Source: Deltaproteobacteria bacterium
Lineage (GTDB): Bacteria > Desulfobacterota > Binatia > UBA1149 > SPBQ01
Assembly (NCBI GenBank): GCA_029262375.1
Contig: JAJCZM010000051.1
Coordinates: 124,001-188,000, forward strand
Reading direction: 5' to 3'
DNA length: 64,000 nt
Positions 44,135 through 55,136 of this stretch are shown in pieces. Within the stretch, counting starts at the first letter, position 1; each line of letters opens with the position of its first letter. Under the pieces are notes generated by a model. It was not told where the DNA came from and did not search any database. It worked only from the letters and a program-made list of their open reading frames with translations. The translations under genes were made by a program, and so were the position numbers.

Positions 44135-47100
44135 CTAAGGCCCGGTGGCCTTGAAGTTCTCACCATCTTGTTTCTTGATACCGCCGTTCGGGAACGTCGT
44201 CTTGAAGCACTCGTTGTCAATGCCATCGTTGATGAGCAGCTGAACGACGACATCGGTCAGACCAGCGGTAGGCGGCGGCAGCAGCGCCGCGCCTTTTGAC
44301 TGGACCTGAACCGACGACTTGCCATCGACGCCTTCCTTCATCTTCACGCTCGTGATGCTTCCATCGGGAGTTCCCGATCTGTTCTTGTACTTGAAGCCCT
44401 TGGTGCCGGTGGCCTTCCAGCAGGCCTTGCCGTCGCACGTGGGAACGACACCGCCGGCCGGCAGGTCCATCTCGCGAACGAGCGCTGCGCCGCTGTAAAT
44501 GCAGACGCGCATCGTGTTGGTGCTCGCCAGCGGGTCACGGAAGTCGGCGGTGCCCACCGCGTCTCCCTTCTTCCACTTCCATTTGAACTGATCCTTGCTG
44601 TCGGGCGTCTTGTCTTTCAGCTGGACCTGCTGCTTGCCGGCGCCGCCGCTACCCGCGAGATGGCATACACCGTCTGCTTCCGGCGCCGGGCCGCACAACG
44701 TCACCGTATCGGGGTCACAAACGTTGCCGATGCCATCGGAGTCGCTATCGGCTTGCCCTGGATTCGCAACGGCGGGGCAGTTGTCGTCGGCATCGAGCAC
44801 GCCGTCTTCATCGCGATCAATACCTACCCGCGTGCCCGAGCCGGGAGGGACACAGGTGTAGGTGATTTCTTGTCCGGCCGTTGCGGCCAGGGCTCGCAAT
44901 GCGCCGTCGGTGATCGGAGCCTCGGAGGCCATATCGCTCACGAAGTTACCGATTAGGTTCATCACCCAGCCACGCGCTTCGCCCGCGATGTTCGCCTTGG
45001 CAACGAGATCGCATTCTCGCGCAACGCCGCCGAGAACCTTGGAAACAAATACCGACTGCGCACGCGCGATCAATAGATTGATACGCGCATCGACGGCGAC
45101 CGAATTGGTTGAATCCAAGGTGACCTGCTGGCCTACGATCGGAGCGAGGTCGGTATCAAACGCGAGCATGAACCGTTCCATTTGGCGGCGCTTGACGTCG
45201 CCGCCGGCGGGGCCGTCAAAGCCAACGGCACCGGTATTATCGAAGACGTTCGCGGTGAAGAAGCGGAAGATCGTGTCGATGCTTCCGTCGTGTAGGAAAC
45301 CGAAGCCTCGAACCTGATCGCCCTTGTGCGCGTTGTCGCCCGCATTGACGAACGGTATGGCCGGCAAGCCGAACATGCCGACCTTCTGATAGAGGTTTCG
45401 CAGATGGGCGACCTTCAAGATCTGGGTTTCCAACTCGAAGCTGGCACCGCCGTCGGCACCGAAGAACCCTTGCGAGGCATTGAGGGTGTGACAGCCGTTG
45501 CAGGTAAAGCCCAGGTTCGGAAGATCGAGACCGTCGGACTTACGCGTTCCGAGATAGAAGTCGCGCCCCGCCTGTTCATCTAACGTCAGCATGTTGTCGA
45601 GCGCGCGGACGGGGTTCGGCGGCAGCGTCAACGTCAGCGCGAAGTCGGTGAACGCCTGCATGTCGGGCGTCGTCATCGGCGTTTCACGACCGACCAGGCC
45701 TTCGAACGCAACGATGAAATTGTTGAACGACAGCGCCTCATCGAGGCCCTGACCGAAGAAGCCGTCGGCGCGGTCGCCGCGCCAGTGCATCGGCCCACTA
45801 TTGGAAAGGCCGCGCAGCGTCTGCGTCGTCATCGGGCCTTTCATCGGATGGAACTCGTCGACCGCAGCGCCGCCGTTCACGTCCGGGCCGGCGCCCAGCG
45901 CCAGTTTGATCGGCGCCGGATTGTCGGTCACGACGTCGTCCGGATTGCCCAGATCCCAAGCGAGTTGGTCCATATCGCCGAAGGTGTGGCAGCTCGCACA
46001 CGAGGCCTCGCCGTTGCCGGATGTATTGAGTGCGTCGTAGAGGAACGGACGTCCCGTGACGACATCGGCAGGCTCGGGGTTATGAAGACTGATGTGCGCG
46101 TCTTCGAGACTCGTCCCGAGATCGATCGAAGCGACCGAGTTATCGAAACGCGTGATTACATAGAGGCGGTTGTTGGTTTCGTCGAGAACCAGACCGCTGG
46201 GGCCTCCGCCGCTCACGGTCAGATAGCCGCTGCTTTCGACGGTAGGATCGAAGGTACCGGCCTCGAGCGCGGCCGTATCGATGACGCCGATCTTGCCTGA
46301 GCCGAATGCCGCTACGTACACGGTGTCTCCGACACTGTTGAAGACGGCCTGCAGTGGCGTGGCCAGGCTGTGATTCTTCGCGGTCGCGTCGAAGCCGATG
46401 TCACCGGCCAACGTGTTGTAGTCGATGTGGCTATTGAGATGTCGTGGCTTCACACTCGCACCGGTCACATCGGTCGTATTCGGATTGTCGATGATCGTGA
46501 TGCGCGCCTCGGCGAGACGCCCCTGTACGGTTGACGATCCGAAGACGCCGGGGCCCTCGAAGCGCACCTCGTTGATCGATTCGGTATTGGTCACAAAAAG
46601 ATCGCCGTTCGCGGGATTGACGGCCAGGTTGAACAGGGTGGTTCCGACGTGGGCGTGAAGCGCCGTCTGCGTGAGCGTATCGGCATCGATGGTAAACACG
46701 TCTTCGTCGGGCAGGTTGAAGCGAACGGCGTTGTTCCAGTTGCGGCCGAGTTCGTCTTCCCAGGTCGAGGTGCTTTCGTTGTAACGGACGATCAAGCCGA
46801 CTTCGGGGGCAACGACCGTCTCCACGTTGACGCCGGGGCCGGGATTGCCGCCTGGAACCGCACCGCCTGCAATACCGCCCGGCGACGTGATGCCATCGCC
46901 CGCGCAACTCGATGCACCCGAGAATCCGTCGCAGACGAAGCCCTCGTTGACGACCGAGGTGCGGTTGCCTGTATGGAAGCCGGCAACGTAGACCTTGGAA
47001 TCGTCGCTACTGACGGCCAAGCCTCGCGGCGTATCCGTAAACACGGTGAGGATTTCATCCGGTACTCCGCCGAAGGCCGCGCCCAACGACGCGGTATCGA

Positions 47101-47623
47101 AAACCCAGACATCCGCGCGGCCGATCCCGTCCGTGAGGAAGTCGGGGTCACCCGCGCCGGTGGCGGCAGCGATACTGGCGTCGGTTCTCTGCTGGCCGCG
47201 GCGCGCGGTAGTAATGAACGCCCGCGTAGTAACCGTTCCGGCAAAGACGATGTCGCGCGGTTCATCACCCACAACCAACGTGCGCACGACTCGACCGGGA
47301 TCCGTGCTGACATCGACGATCGAGACGGAGTCGGACAAGTGGTTGACCACCCAGACCTCGTTGTCGTTTCGAGCGGCAACGGCCACCGGTTCCATTCCCA
47401 CCGGTACCGACCCGACGTGCGAAATGCCGGCCGCATCGACGTCGAAAATCTCGAGCCGGTTGTCCGGCGTATTGACCGCGAACAGCCGGGTGCCGTCGGG
47501 ACTGAGCGCAAGCGGCCGCACATGGCCGGACTCGAAATTGACGAATGAGGGCTGCGCCGGCGCGGACGTGGTGAGCAAAAGTAGGGCGGTAAGCGCGATC
47601 GGCGCGGATTTCAGAAATCGCAT
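44135..47623 (-). CDS. Secreted beta-propeller fused to a di-heme cytochrome c peroxidase-like domain
   Basis: 1162 aa from ATG 47623, preceded by GAGGAG. The signal peptide ends SAPAQ. Residues about 25-510 form a YncE/YVTN-type beta-propeller (repeats with RLFAVNTPDN, VWVVNHLSDSVSIVD). Residues about 540-900 are a MauG/cytochrome c peroxidase-like domain with two heme sites, CASCH (542-546) and CNGCH (708-712). Next comes a thrombospondin type 3-like calcium segment (DRDEDGVLDADDNCP, DSDSDGIGNVCD). The last ~185 residues form an unrecognised beta-rich domain with a CHLAGSGGAGKQQ start. Likely extracellular redox protein. Confidence 0.85.
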   Translation of the reverse strand: MRFLKSAPIALTALLLLTTSAPAQPSFVNFESGHVRPLALSPDGTRLFAVNTPDNRLEIFDVDAAGISHVGSVPVGMEPVAVAARNDNEVWVVNHLSDSVSIVDVSTDPGRVVRTLVVGDEPRDIVFAGTVTTRAFITTARRGQQRTDASIAAATGAGDPDFLTDGIGRADVWVFDTASLGAAFGGVPDEILTVFTDTPRGLAVSSDDSKVYVAGFHTGNRTSVVNEGFVCDGFSGASSCAGDGITSPGGIAGGAVPGGNPGPGVNVETVVAPEVGLIVRYNESTSTWEDELGRNWNNAVRFNLPDEDVFTIDADTLTQTALHAHVGTTLFNLAVNPANGDLFVTNTESINEVRFEGPGVFGSSTVQGRLAEARITIIDNPNTTDVTGASVKPRHLNSHIDYNTLAGDIGFDATAKNHSLATPLQAVFNSVGDTVYVAAFGSGKIGVIDTAALEAGTFDPTVESSGYLTVSGGGPSGLVLDETNNRLYVITRFDNSVASIDLGTSLEDAHISLHNPEPADVVTGRPFLYDALNTSGNGEASCASCHTFGDMDQLAWDLGNPDDVVTDNPAPIKLALGAGPDVNGGAAVDEFHPMKGPMTTQTLRGLSNSGPMHWRGDRADGFFGQGLDEALSFNNFIVAFEGLVGRETPMTTPDMQAFTDFALTLTLPPNPVRALDNMLTLDEQAGRDFYLGTRKSDGLDLPNLGFTCNGCHTLNASQGFFGADGGASFELETQILKVAHLRNLYQKVGMFGLPAIPFVNAGDNAHKGDQVRGFGFLHDGSIDTIFRFFTANVFDNTGAVGFDGPAGGDVKRRQMERFMLAFDTDLAPIVGQQVTLDSTNSVAVDARINLLIARAQSVFVSKVLGGVARECDLVAKANIAGEARGWVMNLIGNFVSDMASEAPITDGALRALAATAGQEITYTCVPPGSGTRVGIDRDEDGVLDADDNCPAVANPGQADSDSDGIGNVCDPDTVTLCGPAPEADGVCHLAGSGGAGKQQVQLKDKTPDSKDQFKWKWKKGDAVGTADFRDPLASTNTMRVCIYSGAALVREMDLPAGGVVPTCDGKACWKATGTKGFKYKNRSGTPDGSITSVKMKEGVDGKSSVQVQSKGAALLPPPTAGLTDVVVQLLINDGIDNECFKTTFPNGGIKKQDGENFKATGP

Positions 47624-47819
47624 GAACACTCCTCGGCGATCTCGCGGCGGCCCCCAGCAGGCGCCCGGCAAGAAAGCGTGCGCATTGACGGTAGACGCCG
47701 AGCAGACCGAGAGTCAAGGGAAAATGGGGCCGGCCCGCGTCGCTTTGCAGCGAAGCGCTTGCGCGACCATGATTGGTGGCCGCCTTATAACGGTTATACG
47801 GCTATACGGTTCTCCAGCC

Positions 47820-49262
47820 ATGACTCACCTAGAACGCATCGACTATGTCTTAGTCGGCCGATTGCTCTCGGCCTTTCCCGAGATCCGCGCAAATGCACCC
47901 GTGTTGGTGGGGGTCTCCGGCGGCTCGGATTCTGTCGCGCTGCTCGAGTTGCTCATCCAGGCGCGATCGTTTGTCGGGGCCACAGGACGACACACGGCAG
48001 TGTACGTCGACCACGCTCAACACCCCGGAACGAACCGCGAGGCTGCCTTCGTCGAGGAAACCGCCGATCGATGTGGAGCCGAGTTCGTCGTCGCCGGCAT
48101 CGTCGACGCAAGCCAAAAGAGCGAGGCGCAGCTACGATCACAGCGCTACGCCGCCTTCGAAGCCGTCGCGAGCCGGGTAGGCGCCCGATACATTGCGACC
48201 GGCCATACTCTCGACGATCAAATTGAAACGTTCTTGTTGCGATTGATCCGCGGTGCCGGCCGCCATGGATTGACCGGGATTCCCGCGCGACGCGGCAACA
48301 TCGTACGCCCTCTACTGGGCATGAAGCGCGAGGAGTTGCGTGGCTATCTGCAACGCCGTGGCGCTTGCTGGCTTGACGATCCCAGCAACGCGACCGATCA
48401 ATACACGCGCAACCGTCTACGCAACGAGGTCGTCCCGGCCGTCCACCGCGCGTTCGGTGACCACGCGCTCGAGCACCTGCCTGATCTCGCCCGACGGCTG
48501 GGCGTGGAAGACGACTTTCTGGAGGCCGAAGCAGCGCGCTATCGCAGTCTCGTGCTCGTCGATGAGGGACGCGCCGTCGATCTCACGGTATTGGGCGACG
48601 TTCCGGCGGCGCTGCGTCCACGACTGTTGCGGGCCTGGCTTGCTCAAATGACGACCAAAATGGATTGTGCGGGGGGTCCCGCGCCCGCCATGATCAGCAT
48701 GAGTCAGCTGGCCGCACTCGAAAAACTGATCGAATCGCTGGATGGCTCGGTCGCGATCGATCTGGCAGGCCTTCGCATCGAGCGAACCTACGACCGGTTG
48801 CTTGCCCGCCCAACGGGCGAAAGGGAGTGTCCCCCGCAATCGTTCCTGTATAAGATAGATGCACGAGTGCGCAGACGCTTTGTCGGTCCGCAATACGACT
48901 GGGAAATCCTCATCGACCCGACCCCGGACGGCCGCCCGAGTCGCGCCTGCGGGACGCGCCGTGAATGTATCGACGTGAAGAGCGAAACCCTCATGAATCC
49001 CGCGGTGTTACGGCCGGCGGCGAACGGGGACCGCATTGATTTAGCGAGACACGGGCTACGCAAAGTTCGTGATATTATGGCTGATCGTAGACTTCCCAGA
49101 AGCCTGCGTGAGGTTTGGCCCGTGCTCGCGTGCGAGAGCCGAGTTCTTTGGGTGCCCGGCTTTGCCGTCGCCGAGGGTCTGGAAGCAGGCGAGAATGAAC
49201 AAGCCCGTGTGCGCTTGGATTGGAAAGGAGCGCACATTGGTGTTAGCAGGGATCTCCCTTAG
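47820..49262 (+). CDS. tilS: tRNA(Ile)-lysidine synthase
   Basis: 480 aa from ATG 47820. The PP-loop SGGSDS (residues 33-38), the [13 protein letters not shown]-type segment and the [16 protein letters not shown] region identify TilS. TilS joins lysine to C34 of tRNA-Ile2 (anticodon CAU), changing its reading from AUG to AUA. The central and C-terminal TilS domains are present. It is followed at 11 bp by ftsH, as in many bacteria, so probably one operon. Earlier in-frame extension is over the divergent gene and has no role. Confidence 0.93.
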   Translation: MTHLERIDYVLVGRLLSAFPEIRANAPVLVGVSGGSDSVALLELLIQARSFVGATGRHTAVYVDHAQHPGTNREAAFVEETADRCGAEFVVAGIVDASQKSEAQLRSQRYAAFEAVASRVGARYIATGHTLDDQIETFLLRLIRGAGRHGLTGIPARRGNIVRPLLGMKREELRGYLQRRGACWLDDPSNATDQYTRNRLRNEVVPAVHRAFGDHALEHLPDLARRLGVEDDFLEAEAARYRSLVLVDEGRAVDLTVLGDVPAALRPRLLRAWLAQMTTKMDCAGGPAPAMISMSQLAALEKLIESLDGSVAIDLAGLRIERTYDRLLARPTGERECPPQSFLYKIDARVRRRFVGPQYDWEILIDPTPDGRPSRACGTRRECIDVKSETLMNPAVLRPAANGDRIDLARHGLRKVRDIMADRRLPRSLREVWPVLACESRVLWVPGFAVAEGLEAGENEQARVRLDWKGAHIGVSRDLP

Positions 49263-49273
49263 GAAACGATCAG

Positions 49274-51124
49274 TTGTCTGAACCGACTACGAATAAGTCC
49301 CCGATGAATCAGTTCTCCCGCAACGTTGCTTTGTGGCTGGTGTTGGCCCTGATGGTCCTTCTGGTCGTCAACATGTTCCAGAGCCAGCAGGTTCGCGACG
49401 AAGAGATCGGCTACAGCGAGTTCTTGAGCCAATTGGCCGCCGGCTCCGTCGATGAAGTGATCGTGCAGGGCGGCATCATTCGCGGCACGATCGATGGTGC
49501 GCGCAACTTCCGCACCTACGCGCCGCCGGAGAGCCCTGTCACCATCGAGCGACTTCTCGAGAAAGGGATCCCCTTCAAGGTAAAGCCCGAGGCCGACGAT
49601 CCTTGGTACGTCGTCCTGCTCGTGCAGTGGTTCCCGATGCTGCTGCTGGTCGGTGTGTGGATCTTCTTCATGCGCCAGATGCAGATGGGTGGCGGAAAGG
49701 CCATGTCCTTCGGCAAGAGCCGCGCGAAGCTGCTCAACGAGAACCAGAACAAAGTTACGTTCGCCGATGTCGCGGGGATCGACGAACCTAAAGAAGAACT
49801 CGAAGAGATCATCGCGTTCCTGCGCGACCCGAAAAAGTTCACGCGACTCGGCGGCCGTATTCCCAAAGGCGTCCTTCTCGTAGGCGCACCGGGTACCGGT
49901 AAGACACTTCTCGCGCGCGCCGTAGCCGGCGAGGCCGGAGTGCCGTTCTTCTCGATCTCCGGCTCCGACTTCGTCGAGATGTTCGTCGGCGTCGGTGCCT
50001 CGCGCGTACGAGACCTGTTCGTGCAGGGCAAAAAGAACGCCCCATGCATCATTTTTATCGACGAAATCGACGCAGTCGGACGCCACCGCGGTGCCGGACT
50101 CGGCGGCGGTCACGACGAGCGTGAACAGACGCTCAACCAATTGCTCGTCGAGATGGACGGCTTTGAGTCGAACGACGGCGTGATCATGGTCGCCGCCACC
50201 AACCGCCCCGACGTACTGGACCCGGCGCTGCTTCGCCCGGGCAGGTTCGATCGACGCATTGTCGTACCGCGCCCCGACATTCGCGGACGCGAGGGAATCC
50301 TGCGCGTACACACGCGCAAGGTGCCGCTGGCCGACGACGTCCGCCTGGACGTGCTGGCGAAAGCAACACCCGGATTCTCGGGCGCCGATCTGGAAAACCT
50401 CGTGAACGAGGCTGCATTGCAGGCAGCGCGTGACGGCGAAGATCGCGTGTCGCAAAACGCCTTCGACATGGCCAAAGACAAGGTCCTCATGGGCAGCGAG
50501 CGGCGCAGCATGGTGCTGTCGGACGCCGAACGACGCAATACCGCCTATCACGAGTCGGGACACGCATTGGTCGCACGCATGCTCCCGGGCACCGACCCTG
50601 TCCATAAGGTCACGATCATTCCCCGAGGCATGGCGCTGGGGCTCACACAGCAGCTGCCGGAAGAAGATCGACACGCGTACAACAAGCAGTACATCCTCCA
50701 TAATCTCGCGATCCTCTACGGGGGACGTGTCGCCGAGGAACTCGTGTTGAAGGACGTCACCACCGGCGCCAGCAACGACATCGAGAAAGCGACGGATCTC
50801 GCACGTAAGATGGTCTGCGAGTGGGGAATGAGCGACTCGCTCGGTCCGGTGCTATTCGGCAAGCCTAACGAGGAAGTATTCCTCGGTATGGATATCGCCC
50901 AGCGCACCGAGTACTCGGAAGCCACCGCGCAATCGATCGACACGGAAATCCGAGGGATTCTCGGCGACGCATATGCCTGTGCGATGCAGATCCTCAAGGA
51001 CAACCTATCGACCCTGCATTCGATGGCCGAGGCCCTGCTCGAGAACGAAGTACTCGACGGCAAGGACATCGACGAAATCATCTCGGCCAACGGCGGGAGC
51101 ATTCCCACCGTCGCGGGCGCCTGA
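49274..51124 (+). CDS. ftsH: ATP-dependent zinc metalloprotease FtsH
   Basis: 616 aa from TTG 49274, which has AGGAAA upstream; ATG 49304 is the alternative but lacks a site. It has two membrane helices (about 18-36 and 113-133) with a periplasmic loop between, the AAA Walker A GAPGTGKT (204-211), Walker B FIDEID, and the zinc site HESGH at 426-430. FtsH is a membrane-bound AAA protease degrading misfolded membrane proteins and regulators. Full length. Confidence 0.97.
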   Translation: MSEPTTNKSPMNQFSRNVALWLVLALMVLLVVNMFQSQQVRDEEIGYSEFLSQLAAGSVDEVIVQGGIIRGTIDGARNFRTYAPPESPVTIERLLEKGIPFKVKPEADDPWYVVLLVQWFPMLLLVGVWIFFMRQMQMGGGKAMSFGKSRAKLLNENQNKVTFADVAGIDEPKEELEEIIAFLRDPKKFTRLGGRIPKGVLLVGAPGTGKTLLARAVAGEAGVPFFSISGSDFVEMFVGVGASRVRDLFVQGKKNAPCIIFIDEIDAVGRHRGAGLGGGHDEREQTLNQLLVEMDGFESNDGVIMVAATNRPDVLDPALLRPGRFDRRIVVPRPDIRGREGILRVHTRKVPLADDVRLDVLAKATPGFSGADLENLVNEAALQAARDGEDRVSQNAFDMAKDKVLMGSERRSMVLSDAERRNTAYHESGHALVARMLPGTDPVHKVTIIPRGMALGLTQQLPEEDRHAYNKQYILHNLAILYGGRVAEELVLKDVTTGASNDIEKATDLARKMVCEWGMSDSLGPVLFGKPNEEVFLGMDIAQRTEYSEATAQSIDTEIRGILGDAYACAMQILKDNLSTLHSMAEALLENEVLDGKDIDEIISANGGSIPTVAGA

Positions 51125-51261
51125 GAAGCCCATAAGGGAAGCCTTCTACATCCTGGCGTAATCCAGTTCGTCTGCTTGGCGAGGTGTGATACTTGTTTGG
51201 TCGGTCGCGCGGCCCCTGTGTCGACGTGACTGAGCGCCACACCGAGGACGTAAAGCCGCCG

Positions 51262-52656
51262 ATGGCCCAGGAAGCAGCCAAGACCACCCCCGCCCCCAAC
51301 CAACGGAAACTCTTCGGAACCGACGGGATCCGCGGTGTCGCCAACATGGACCCGATGACGCCGGAAGCCATCCTGCGGCTCGGTAGGGCCGTTGGACGAT
51401 ACTTCCAAACCTCCGGCGAACATCGGCACCGAATCGTCATCGGCAAAGACACACGCGTGTCCGGCTACATGATCGAAACGGCGCTCGCTTCGGGCTTATG
51501 CTCGATGGGAGTCGATCCGGTCTTGGTCGGCCCGATGCCGACACCCGGCATCGCCTTCCTCACACGAGATCTGCGCGCCGACGCCGGCGTTGCCATCACT
51601 GCGTCGCACAATCCTTTCGAAGACAACGGCATCAAATTCTTCGGTCCAGACGGCTTCAAGCTCCCCGACGAGGCCGAGGCCGAGATCGAGGAACTGGTCT
51701 TCGGCGACGAGATCGACCGCATGCGTCCGACGGCCGGAGGCATCGGCAAGGCCTACCGCATCGACGATGCCGGTGGCCGCTACAACGTCTTCCTCAAGCA
51801 GGCCGTCCCAAAAGACCTCGTCTTCGACGGACTCCGTGTCGTCGTCGATACGGCAAACGGTGCTGCGTACCGAATCGCACCGGCGGTCCTGCACGAACTC
51901 GGCGCTGAAGTCGTCGCGATCGGCGATACGCCGAACGGCATCAACATCAACGAGGGATGCGGCGCGATGCACACCGACGTGTTGGCCGAGCGAGTACGTC
52001 GCGAGGGTGCAGACGTCGGCATCGCTCTCGACGGCGACGCAGACCGCTGCATGCTCGTCGACGACCTGGGCAACGAAGTCGACGGCGATCACATCATGGC
52101 CATTCTCGCGTTGGCGATGAAACGCGACGGCCGACTGCAAGAAGACACGCTCGTGACCACCGTGATGTCGAACCTCGGCCTCGAGGTTGCGATGAAGAAC
52201 AAAGGCATCTCGATGGTTCGCACCGCCGTCGGCGACCGATACGTCGTCGAACGGATGCGCGAGGAAGGCTACAACCTCGGCGGAGAGCAGTCGGGCCACA
52301 TCGTATGTCTCGACCACACCACGACCGGCGACGGCATGATCACCGCACTCATGGTGCTTACGGCCATGGGCCTTGCCGGCGAGCCGCTTTCCGAACTGGC
52401 GAAGATCTACGACACCTACCCACAGACGCTCATCAATCTTCGCGTACGCGAGAAGAAAGAATTCCGCACCGTCGAGCCGATCGCGACCGCGATCTCACTG
52501 GCCGAAGAACAACTCGGTGAGAAAGGCCGCGTCCTGGTGCGCTATTCGGGTACGGAAGCCCTCGCCCGCGTCATGGTAGAAGGCGAAGACAACAACGCCG
52601 TCGAGTCCCACGCCCGCGCCATCGCCGCCGCCGTCCAGGCGACCCTAGGCGCGTAA
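51262..52656 (+). CDS. glmM: Phosphoglucosamine mutase
   Basis: 464 aa from ATG 51262, chosen because it places KLFGTDGIRG at residues 16-25 as in the family. The phosphoserine loop is ITASHNP (Ser115), the metal loop LDGDADRC near 255, and the substrate loop GGEQSGH near 340. GlmM converts glucosamine-6-P to glucosamine-1-P for cell-wall synthesis. The gene is 137 bp after ftsH; folP, often between the two in related operons, is absent. Its stop codon lies inside the first copy of a 24-bp repeat. Confidence 0.96.
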   Translation: MAQEAAKTTPAPNQRKLFGTDGIRGVANMDPMTPEAILRLGRAVGRYFQTSGEHRHRIVIGKDTRVSGYMIETALASGLCSMGVDPVLVGPMPTPGIAFLTRDLRADAGVAITASHNPFEDNGIKFFGPDGFKLPDEAEAEIEELVFGDEIDRMRPTAGGIGKAYRIDDAGGRYNVFLKQAVPKDLVFDGLRVVVDTANGAAYRIAPAVLHELGAEVVAIGDTPNGININEGCGAMHTDVLAERVRREGADVGIALDGDADRCMLVDDLGNEVDGDHIMAILALAMKRDGRLQEDTLVTTVMSNLGLEVAMKNKGISMVRTAVGDRYVVERMREEGYNLGGEQSGHIVCLDHTTTGDGMITALMVLTAMGLAGEPLSELAKIYDTYPQTLINLRVREKKEFRTVEPIATAISLAEEQLGEKGRVLVRYSGTEALARVMVEGEDNNAVESHARAIAAAVQATLGA

Positions 52657-52717
52657 GCGCCGTTCTCCATAGGCGCGTAAGCGCCGTTCTCCATAGGCGC
52701 GCGAGCGCCGTTCCACT
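52646..52717 (+). repeat. 24-bp tandem repeat at the 3' end of glmM
   Basis: Three copies, the first two identical, of a 24-bp unit starting TAGGCGCGTAAGCGCC. Each holds a small GGCGC-GTAA-GCGCC hairpin, and the first contains glmM's stop codon. The expansion duplicates the gene's end and leaves a row of hairpins before pdxJ, which could weaken read-through. Confidence 0.85.
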
Positions 52718-52801
52718 CGTATAGGCACGCTCGCTGGCACAGCGCGTGTGTCGGTGAGATTATGCCCCGTGCGCGCCGGAGCCGGCGCCCGTGAGCAACC
52801 C

Positions 52802-53539
52802 GTGAACGAGATCTACCTGGGCGTGAACGTCGACCACGTCGCCACCATTCGCCAAGCTCGAGGCACCGCCTACCCGAGCGTACTCGACGCTGCGTTGGCC
52901 GCAGAGCGGGGTGGGGCGACCGGCATTACCGTTCATCTGCGCGAGGACCGTCGCCACATCCAAGACGCCGACGTTCACGCGCTGTCCGGCTCAATCACCA
53001 CAAAGCTGAATCTGGAGATGGCCGTTTCCGAAGACGTCGTGTCGCTGGCGTGCACGGTCGCGCCGGCCGACGCCTGTCTCGTCCCCGAGCGACGAGAGGA
53101 ACTCACGACCGAAGGCGGACTCTCCGTAACGCAGGGCTTCGATCGCGTCGCCGAGGTGACGCGTCGCCTCGGCGCGGTAGGCACCCGCGTCAGCCTGTTC
53201 ATCGATCCCGATCGCGCCGAGATCGACGCCTCCATCAATGCCGGTGCGCCGGTCATCGAACTGCATACCGGCGCATATGCCGACGCGTGCGACGTGACGG
53301 CGGCGAACCGCGAACTCGAGCGCATCGCCGACGCAGCGAGCTATGCGCATCAACGAGGGCTCATCGTCAACGCAGGCCACGGGCTTACTTTGGAAAACGT
53401 CGGCTCGATCGCACGACTCCCCGAGATCGTCGAGCTGAACATCGGTCACAGCATTGTCGCGCGGGCTCTGTTCGTCGGCATGGAAGAAGCAGCGCGCGAA
53501 ATGCTCGCGGCCTGCAGGCACGGACGCGCGGATGTCTGA
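52802..53539 (+). CDS. pdxJ: Pyridoxine 5'-phosphate synthase
   Basis: 245 aa from GTG 52802, the usual family length; a GTG at 52748 would add 18 residues. It begins [14 protein letters not shown], the conserved PdxJ N-terminus, followed by the HLREDRRHI phosphate-site loop, and ends with the [10 protein letters not shown] segment. It makes pyridoxine phosphate from 1-deoxyxylulose-5-P and 3-amino-1-hydroxyacetone phosphate. It overlaps nnr by 8 bp. acpS, often the next gene in related operons, is not present. Confidence 0.95.
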   Translation: MNEIYLGVNVDHVATIRQARGTAYPSVLDAALAAERGGATGITVHLREDRRHIQDADVHALSGSITTKLNLEMAVSEDVVSLACTVAPADACLVPERREELTTEGGLSVTQGFDRVAEVTRRLGAVGTRVSLFIDPDRAEIDASINAGAPVIELHTGAYADACDVTAANRELERIADAASYAHQRGLIVNAGHGLTLENVGSIARLPEIVELNIGHSIVARALFVGMEEAAREMLAACRHGRADV

Positions 53540-55136
53540 CTCGAGACTTCCCACCGGCACGGATCGCGCTTCTGCCTGCGTTCTCGGCCGCGCCGCCGTG
53601 CGCACGCTCGACCGTTTCACCATCGATCACGGCGTCGAGTCTATCGAATTGATGGAGCACGCCGGTATCGAACTGACGGCATCAATTGTTCGAATAGCCC
53701 CCGATCCTGCCCGCGTACTCGTGCTTGCAGGCAGCGGCAACAATGGCGGCGACGGTTACGTCATCGCTCGACTGCTTCTCGAAGAGAAGTGGGATGTAAC
53801 CGTGCTGCATCTCGGCCGAGAACCGCGAGAAGGAGGAGAGTGCGCGATCAACCGGCAGCGCTGGCTCAACACGGGCGGAACCATTGTCGATGCCCAACAC
53901 GGCGTCAGCATGGTCAGCGACCCAGACGGATTCGATCTCGTCGTGGATGCGCTGTTCGGTACGGGGCTCGACCGAGCGATCGGCGATGAAGCCGCCGAGG
54001 TCATCGAAGCACTCAACGAGACGGCCATCGCCGTATTCTCAGTGGACATACCTTCCGGACTGGATGCCGACACCGGTGTGCCGCTCGGTCCCTGTGTCCG
54101 CGCCGACATCACAGCCACCATCGGTGCAGCGAAGCCGGGTCTCTTCGTGGCCGCCGGCCCCGATTGGTGCGGCCGCGTAGAGGTTCTCGACATCGGACTG
54201 GCGACGCCGGCAAGCGCCGCCGTCGAGTCGATCGGCACCGTACTGGACGCGACAGCGATCTACCCGCTAATCCCCGGCTTGGATCGAACCGCGCACAAGG
54301 GCACCCGCGGCCACGTCCTGATCGTCGGCGGATCGGCCGGCAAATCCGGAGCCGTCGTACTTGCGGGCCGCGCGGCGCTGCGCAGCGGAGCCGGGCTCGT
54401 CACGCTCGCCGTCCCCTCGGGCATCGCAGGCGCGGTCGACGCGATGCTGCCGGAAGCGATGACGTTGGCGCTGGCCGACGACGGCGACGGAAATCTCGCA
54501 GAGGGCGCCTGGCAGGCGATCACGACGCTCGACACGATCTACGACGCCCTCGCTATCGGTCCCGGTCTCGGCACCGGTGAAGGCACGGAGCTGTTCGTCG
54601 GCGAAGCGATCCAGCACTTTGCCGGCGCTCTGGTTCTCGACGCCGATGCCCTCAACGTTCTCGCACACGGCAGCCCCGATCTTCGAACACGGCTGGCACG
54701 CCGCCGCGCACGCGATCATCGCCGCGTCATCCTCACCCCGCATCCCGGCGAAATGGCGCGACTCGTTGCGACGGATACGGGTAGCGTACAGGCCGATAGA
54801 ATCGGCGTCGTCGACGCCTTCACGAAGTCGCACGAGGCCGTGCTGCTACTGAAGGGCGCAGGCACGTTGGTCGGCCAAAACGGCGCCCTCGCGTTCAACA
54901 CGTCCGGAAACCCGGGCATGGCTACGGCAGGCATGGGCGACGTGCTGACCGGTGTCACCGCCGCGCTCAGTGCCCGCATCGAGCCTTCCTACGACGCCGC
55001 GTGTGTCGCCGCCTATGTGCACGGCAAGGCCGGCGATCTCGCCGCAACGCGAATCGCAACGAGCGGCTTCCTGGCGTCGGAAGTCGCGGACCTACTCCCG
55101 AGCGTCTTCGACTGGCTCTCGCAGTGGACCACGTGA
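53532..55136 (+). CDS. nnr: Bifunctional NAD(P)H-hydrate epimerase/dehydratase
   Basis: 534 aa from ATG 53532, overlapping pdxJ by 8 bp. The N-terminal YjeF_N epimerase half has the SGNNGGDGY motif (near 65), and the C-terminal YjeF_C dehydratase half has [15 protein letters not shown] (ADP/ATP site). The enzyme repairs hydrated NAD(P)H. Its TGA overlaps the tsaE GTG by 4 bp. Confidence 0.95.
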   Translation: MSDSRLPTGTDRASACVLGRAAVRTLDRFTIDHGVESIELMEHAGIELTASIVRIAPDPARVLVLAGSGNNGGDGYVIARLLLEEKWDVTVLHLGREPREGGECAINRQRWLNTGGTIVDAQHGVSMVSDPDGFDLVVDALFGTGLDRAIGDEAAEVIEALNETAIAVFSVDIPSGLDADTGVPLGPCVRADITATIGAAKPGLFVAAGPDWCGRVEVLDIGLATPASAAVESIGTVLDATAIYPLIPGLDRTAHKGTRGHVLIVGGSAGKSGAVVLAGRAALRSGAGLVTLAVPSGIAGAVDAMLPEAMTLALADDGDGNLAEGAWQAITTLDTIYDALAIGPGLGTGEGTELFVGEAIQHFAGALVLDADALNVLAHGSPDLRTRLARRRARDHRRVILTPHPGEMARLVATDTGSVQADRIGVVDAFTKSHEAVLLLKGAGTLVGQNGALAFNTSGNPGMATAGMGDVLTGVTAALSARIEPSYDAACVAAYVHGKAGDLAATRIATSGFLASEVADLLPSVFDWLSQWTT

